Origin: Unio delphinus
Lineage: Eukaryota > Mollusca > Bivalvia > Unionida > Unionidae
Assembly: GCA_029339505.1 (NCBI GenBank)
Contig: JAQISU010000109.1
Span: 772,001-836,000, forward strand
Direction: 5' to 3'
DNA: 64,000 bases
Shown here one piece after another: positions 58,131-64,000 of this stretch (the first letter of the stretch is position 1; each line of letters begins with the position of its first letter). The position numbers and the translations under genes are program-made. The notes beneath the pieces are model-generated. The model worked only from the letters and a program-made list of their open reading frames with translations, was not told the origin of the DNA and searched no databases.

Positions 58131-59587
58131 AGACGTGACCCTTTAATGAGGCTTCGCTCAGAGTATATTTTGTAAGCTAAGTGTTTCTATTGATGCAAGT
58201 TTAAGGAATGTATCACGTAGAAGGATATTCTCTCGTTTGAAATAAAGTTTAGTAATCAAAAGTATATGTTTTTTCCATAGATACACGTAATTAAGATAAA
58301 AACATAAAAACAATTCCTTACAATTAAGATAAAATAAAAATAAAAAGCATTCACTCACAGTGTTCCTATTATGCTGTCAGCAACGCTGTGTAAAGAACAT
58401 AAGACGATGAAGAAAAATTACTAGATTCTATGAATTTGGTTCTGGTTTTTCAAAAATTTATATGGAAACTACCCAAAATTTGGTATCTTGGAGACTTTTT
58501 CGTACATTTTTAAGGCATCAAACTATGAGATTTTCGGAATAAATGGAGAAGCAAATAAGATGTAGTCCAAGACTTCGATTATAATGTATTCTAGCTTGTC
58601 AGAACATGCAATCAATATGCTACGAAATGGACAGAAAATGCCATCTGCGAAAAATATTTGAATTTCTTTTTTATCAAGGCTGTATCTATGTCCAGACAAT
58701 ACTCCGTGATTTTATGTTCGTTTTGGGATTTTATTTTTAATTTACTTTGCAACATTTAAATAGTGCCGCAAACTAGTCATAATGAAACGTGATTTTCACC
58801 TAAAATGAGATATTTCTATAGAAAGGATACTCACACGTCTTCACAAGATTCAAAGCGATTGAGCAATAGTGTTTCTCGTTTTAATTTAAGACTTGCTATT
58901 GACGGAAATATTGCTGCGACGGTGCCAATTCATTCTTCAGTGGTATCATTCATACGTTATTTGTTCTTGTCACATTTCAATGTTCAACACGTTGCCTAAG
59001 GCTTTTTCCAGTGAAATTTGTGGTAAAAGAAACAACAGTCATAAAGTGTTGAGTCAAATTCATTGTCTAATACCAATTTTCAAAGAAAGCAATTTCACAG
59101 CAGTGTTATAAAATTAAACCATTATTCTATTAAGACGTCAAACAACTGAAATTTCTTTTTATATAACCGGTACTGTGAATGATTGTTTAACACTCAAACC
59201 AATACGACTTGTAACCAGTCTACTTTCATCTGATAAAGAAAATTGGTTCTTAAATAAGAGTGTGACAATTAATCCAGTAATGAGATGACATCCAAGATTG
59301 TTGCTAAAAGTCTCATGATTGGAAAAATCTTTTTATAAAGAGGAGTAACTAGTTATGTAATTTCACAACCATATATTTTATCTTATTTTAAAAAATGTTG
59401 CGGTAATTACGATTTAATTAAAGCATCGGAGTCCATGGGTAATTCTCAAATAATATGTACAGTGGAAAACATCAAGTAAAATCAAATAAATTACAAACGT
59501 TTTTCAATCCTTTCTCGACTGGTCATTTTATCATATATGTGTCGTTCACTCATTCGTAAAAATAGTCTCAAATTATATTGTTTGTTT
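58131..59587. other. Unassigned AT-rich sequence
   Basis: No gene or repeat supported. Confidence 0.5.
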
Positions 59588-59893
59588 GATTAGGATTTTT
59601 AACGTAGCTTTAACAATATTATATCATATCGCTACGATGTCTGCAATGAGGCAGTTTATAGCGATGTCCAGCTCTGGGGCATCATGCCGCAAACATGTAG
59701 CATGATGTCCCGCCCATCACATAATCCTGACACCAGGCCGACCAGACGTAACACTAACCTCTTAATGCTGGGCGCCAAGCGAGGCAGCCGTTAGGACCAT
59801 TTTTGTAAGTCTTTGGTATGATTCGGCCGAGGATCAAACCCACGACTTCCCGCTCCCGCGGCAGGCGCTCTAATCACTAGGCCACCGGAGCGA
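59588..59893 (-). mobile_element. tRNA-derived SINE, copy 2
   Basis: Same family and orientation as 17583-17880. The tRNA-like head on the reverse strand has GTGATTAGAGCGCC and a B-box with one change (GGTTTGATCC). The body shares GCCAAGCGAGGCAGC and ATATCGCTACGATGTCTGCA with copy 1. It is independently mutated, so the copies are not a segmental duplication. Confidence 0.85.
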
Positions 59894-60639
59894 TTCCTGT
59901 TATACTGAATCGATGACACATCCTTGCATAACATCAGAATAAATACTTGGCATTTTAACAGTAAATTTATTATGCTTTAAACAGTTTCCTTCCGATAAGG
60001 GTACATGTCAATAAGCACACTTTTCTTTAAAGACACTTCAGTACCATTACATCATTGTCCGCTATCGACAGGTGTACTTGATATACACGTGTATTTTATA
60101 TGAAAAATCTGTCCAAAATACTTAACATTTTTAATTAAACTTTCTTCTCAGAAAATCTAGAGCATATCATTTGACGCACCTGACGTTTATTGATAATACA
60201 CGGTGTAAAACACGCTTGCTTCTACGGCTAGTGAAATGCAGTACAAATAATTTATATATAGTGTTGATTGCACAGATTACGTGTTCTTAGTGCCTCTGAC
60301 ATTGGTCCGATACGATTATGAAAATGTGGTAAACTGGAGAAGCAGAAAAGGCAGGAGGGAAAAACAAACAGCAAATCCAGCCGAACTTTGAATAGTCGAC
60401 AACATGTCCTTGCAAAACAACACATCTAAAATAAATACTTATTTACAAATAACAAAACGTATTAACTGAATGAGGCTACATTTAAAACAAGGGATAAATA
60501 ATTATCAGAAGAGAGCTCTAAACGTTTCTGTTGAAATGGCTGTATTCAAAACGACAGTTACAGTTACTTTTCATGCAGTTTTGTAAAAGGGTAAAACACG
60601 TGTGGTAAGTAAATCGTTTAAATTCTAAATTTACTCTTG
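59894..60639. other. Unassigned sequence
   Basis: Nothing recognised. Confidence 0.5.
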
Positions 60640-61190
60640 AGGATAGTTCAGAGGACTTGAAGATGATACGTGGTGAATGGGTTTGTAATAAACACTGCTA
60701 CACTGTTCCGAGAACACGAAGGCGATATTTGAATGGATTTGTAAATGACACTACTACACTCCAGAATAGTTCAAAGAACTTGACGTTGACACGTAAATGG
60801 ACTTGTAATAGACACTACTACATACTCAAGGACAGTTCCGAGAACTTGAATTTCACACGTAAATGGATTTGTAATAGACACTACTACACTCCAGAATAGT
60901 TTTAAGAACTTGAAGACGATAAATGATGGGATATCTAAAAGACACTACTACACTCAAAGATAGCTCAGAGAGCTCGAAAACAATATATGAATGGATTTGT
61001 AATCGATACTACTAAACTCCAGGACAGTTTTAAGAACTTGAAGGCGATATGTGAATGGGTTTATAAGAGTCACTGACTCACTACATGAGAGTTTAGAGAA
61101 TTTGAAGCCCAAAAAGGAATGAGTTTGTAATAGCTACTACAACACTCCAGGATAGTTCAAAGAACTTGAAGACGATACTAATGGGTTTGC
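60640..61190. repeat. ~60-bp minisatellite, ~9 units
   Basis: Units carry GTTCAGAGAACTTGAAGACG, then ATGGATTTGTAATAGACACT and ACTACACTCCAGGATA, with frequent substitutions. Confidence 0.9.
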
Positions 61191-61437
61191 AATTGACACT
61201 TTATCATTACAGATTAGTGTTTCTTGTCAGTGCCGAATTGTTTAAGTATCTATACCAACTAATGCTAAGCGTTTATTATAACATAATCATCGTTCTTTAT
61301 TGCTTTAGTAAGGTTGCTATAAATGCAACGTGACATCCAATTCCAGATACTACTATAATCAAAAAATCCAAAGGATGAAAGTTTATCAGTTTTTTGTTAA
61401 TGTGTTAATATATTTTTTTGGGGGGGTGCGTCGTCTA

Positions 61438-61438
<1 letters not shown>

Positions 61439-61530
<92 letters not shown>

Positions 61531-61720
61531 TATTGATTGAGCAGTTTAGCAGTAGCGTAATTGAGCAATTGACTGAGCAATTTATTGAGCAATAACTTGA
61601 TTGATAAATTGATTGATTGATTGAGCAATTTATTGATTGAAGAATGTATTGACTGATCAATTTATGGATACGATTGAAAGTGCGATTGATTGAGCGATTG
61701 AGCAATTAATTGAATGATTG
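61439..61720. repeat. (TTGA)n microsatellite with degenerate flank
   Basis: Pure TTGA for about 90 bp, then TTGA/TTGAGCAA-type decayed repeats. Confidence 0.97.
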
Positions 61721-63600
61721 ATTGTTATGCGATTCAACTTTTTTTTGTCTTTCTCCATATATTAATTATCTATGGCATTACCTACAAGATTATCATCCTG
61801 AATTTTCAACCTGATTTTTAAATATATTTAATCCACTTGACCTAAATTCAGAGTAACTTAGGTATAGAATGACCTACGTCAATGAGTTCATTCATTGCAA
61901 TGTTTACGCGCTTCTGACTAAAGCAATGGCAAATTGCCCGACATGGAATAATAGCATTTATTATTAGTAGAAATATTGATTTCTTATTGAGATTAATTAC
62001 TGTTTGTTTGGACAATTACCAATGAGGATAAAACTATGCACAGTTATATCCGGTTGTGAAATTGTCCTTCAAGTTTTATAGGCAAATAATAATGGCGCCC
62101 ACATCGAGTGTTGAACTTGTGGTTGCTCTCCAGAAAAAGACAATTGTCTAGCCTCAATACTTGCCCCACTTGCCCGACGAATACAAACCTATGCATGCAT
62201 GGGGATTTTGGGGGATTTCATATTTCAAAAAGAAGATGCAAACTTTCCGTCAATGCGAAAGGTTAGACGTCATAAAGGCATTTAGCTATAGGTCTCAATG
62301 ATGATAATTTGATTTACTTACTTTTTATGACGTATATTCACTTTTTTAGCTCTTCGTCAATCAATATTCCTTAGAAAAGCATAGTATTGACGCAGAGAGA
62401 AATGCATATGACAAAATCAGTGGTATAGAATGTTGACACTTTCAGACTAACCAATTAAGTAAGAGGTGTGATCCAGTTTAAACCAGATTCAATGTCACGC
62501 TTCGAAATCACAATGAAAGCGACGCGTATTGGAAACATTAAAGTAGCCCCAGCACGTTTAGTGGAAACATTAAAGTAGCCCCAGCACGTTTAGTGGAAAC
62601 ATTAAAGTAGCCCCAGCACGTTTAGTGATTAGATCGACTTGTCTTGATCCATTTTAGTTCCAGTTTGCAAATGTAAAAGTCTATAGCAATCAAATTCTTT
62701 ATCTGGAAGTCTTACGATGACAACAACAGTGTTCATCACTCAATAACCAGCAATGAACAGACTTTGGTAAAACTATGTGAGTACATGCATTCCATTTTAG
62801 AACAACAAAGAATGTCTTATTTAAAACCAGTAAAGGCGCATATATGACTACATTGACATATACTTTATTCTGAAATGTTTCCACTTTTTCCTGTAACATG
62901 TTAAATTTACAATATACTATTTATAAATATAAATATAATAGAAACAGATGTACATCACGTGGTTGATCGAAATGATCTGTGCATTTGTGGGATAGTCAGC
63001 TGACATGAATAGAGATACTGTTTGGCAGTGCAGATCAATCTGTCCAAGGATAAAATTTACATTGTAGACGTTAACATTAATCATTTTATTTCAATTTTTC
63101 AATTATTTCTTACTTTAATCTAAGGTTGCAATATCAGAAGACAGATTTTCATTTATAATTTGACCTTTTACACATAATCCTATAGATTTCAGTTATATTT
63201 CGAGACTCAAGAAGGCAACTGTCAAAATGTTGTCACGATAATTTATGTAATATTACAATATCCATATAATTAATTTTTTTTAATTAGTCTTTGCCACCAA
63301 AGCAAATGACAAGTCGATGCACATTTGTATGAAATTGAAATGGAATCTATTGTCTATTTTTCTCCCCCGTTTTATTCAGGTAAGTAACTCGTTCATATTA
63401 CTTGACAGTAATAATGTTTTCATATTAATGGAATACACCTGGAAATAATAATGTCGCTGTCTGTCACATACAAAACATGACAATCAGTTGATATTTGGAA
63501 CCAACAAACTCAGTCTGTTCGTACATTATTCAGTGACTCCTCAATGTATCAATTGCTTACGAGATTATGGAACTATGGCCTCATTATTTCTGCAAAATAA
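61721..63600. other. Unassigned sequence
   Basis: Apart from a three-copy repeat listed separately, no gene, RNA or repeat supported. Confidence 0.5.
62531..62626. repeat. Three perfect 32-bp tandem copies
   Basis: GGAAACATTAAAGTAGCCCC followed by AGCACGTTTAGT, three times without change (62531, 62563, 62595), implying a recent expansion. Confidence 0.97.
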
Positions 63601-63697
63601 ACACACACACATACATACATACACACACGCATACATACATACATACATACATACATACATACATACATACATACATACATACATACATACATACATT
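63601..63697. repeat. (CATA)n microsatellite
   Basis: CACA then CATA tract of about 95 bp. Confidence 0.98.
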
Positions 63698-63759
63698 TTA
63701 AAATAGTTTTGCATGTTACTTGATTTTAAAAAAATGTTAGTGCGTATAATTACGTCCAT

Positions 63760-63762
<3 letters not shown>

Positions 63763-63854
<92 letters not shown>
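63763..63854. repeat. (TA)n-(TG)n compound microsatellite
   Basis: About 53 bp of TA followed by about 38 bp of TG, the same order as at 19247-19513. Confidence 0.98.
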
Positions 63855-63855
<1 letters not shown>

Positions 63856-64000
63856 ACTTCATTAGAGGTTTTCATATTATTCATTTTCATCTTAATTTGT
63901 TAAAATTTACAGTCCATTAGTTAGCGCTTATTGAAGTATTTAGTTGAATGCTGATTTGTGGCAATTCTTGCTAGCAATGTGTGAGAGGATGAGACGACGT

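Overview
The window is animal genomic DNA, most likely from a marine invertebrate and plausibly a mollusc. This is an inference from the very AT-rich, intron-sized non-coding sequence, the dense microsatellites and 12-60 bp minisatellites, two copies of a tRNA-derived SINE, and the large viral-type transposon. No host gene could be recognised, so the taxon is not proven.

Layout. Bases 1-24109 and 54912-64000 are host sequence: tandem repeats, SINEs and unrecognised AT-rich DNA. Bases 24115-54906 (about 30.8 kb) are one composite insertion that split a host minisatellite array. It has terminal inverted repeats (TIRs), a 5-bp direct repeat ATGTG at both ends, and genes of the Polinton/Maverick (adintovirus-like) class.

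The main result is that this insertion is two elements, one inside the other. Outer element A (24115-33909 plus 50011-54906) is old and heavily broken. Inner element B (33910-50010, 16.1 kb) has its own roughly 190-bp TIRs starting AGCAGCAGAGAGGC and a direct repeat ACAAT (or TACAAT) on both sides. It landed inside a helix-turn-helix/coiled-coil gene of A. A and B carry the same gene set but their proteins differ at roughly a third or more of positions by eye, so B is a related lineage and not a recent duplicate of A.

Element B in order: HTH/coiled-coil gene (+). A leftward structural block: penton-like minor capsid candidate, small paralogue, two-membrane-segment protein, coiled-coil fibre-like protein, adenain-type protease, pX-like protein, hexon-like major capsid protein, pVI-like protein, first-position structural protein. 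Then a small ORF (+), an HNH endonuclease (-), a zinc-finger protein (-), a PolB-like/SF1-helicase/HNH fusion (+), a retroviral-type integrase (-), a zinc-ribbon plus phospholipase-A2-like protein (-) and an A32/FtsK-type packaging ATPase (+). Together these would make and package a linear protein-shelled genome and integrate it. Element A has the same set, but its structural block points the other way, its polymerase lacks the helicase and HNH parts, its integrase has lost a segment beside the active site, and its PLA2 and ATPase genes are fused by a deletion.

Many of B's gene breaks are one-base shifts in A or T runs of 6-11, so B may be more intact than it looks, or the assembly may have homopolymer errors. 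The protease carries a TAA at the same codon in both A and B. A shared AAAATCTAAAA ... ACAATAATG leader precedes several B genes. All function calls are from reading motifs by eye; no database or alignment was run.
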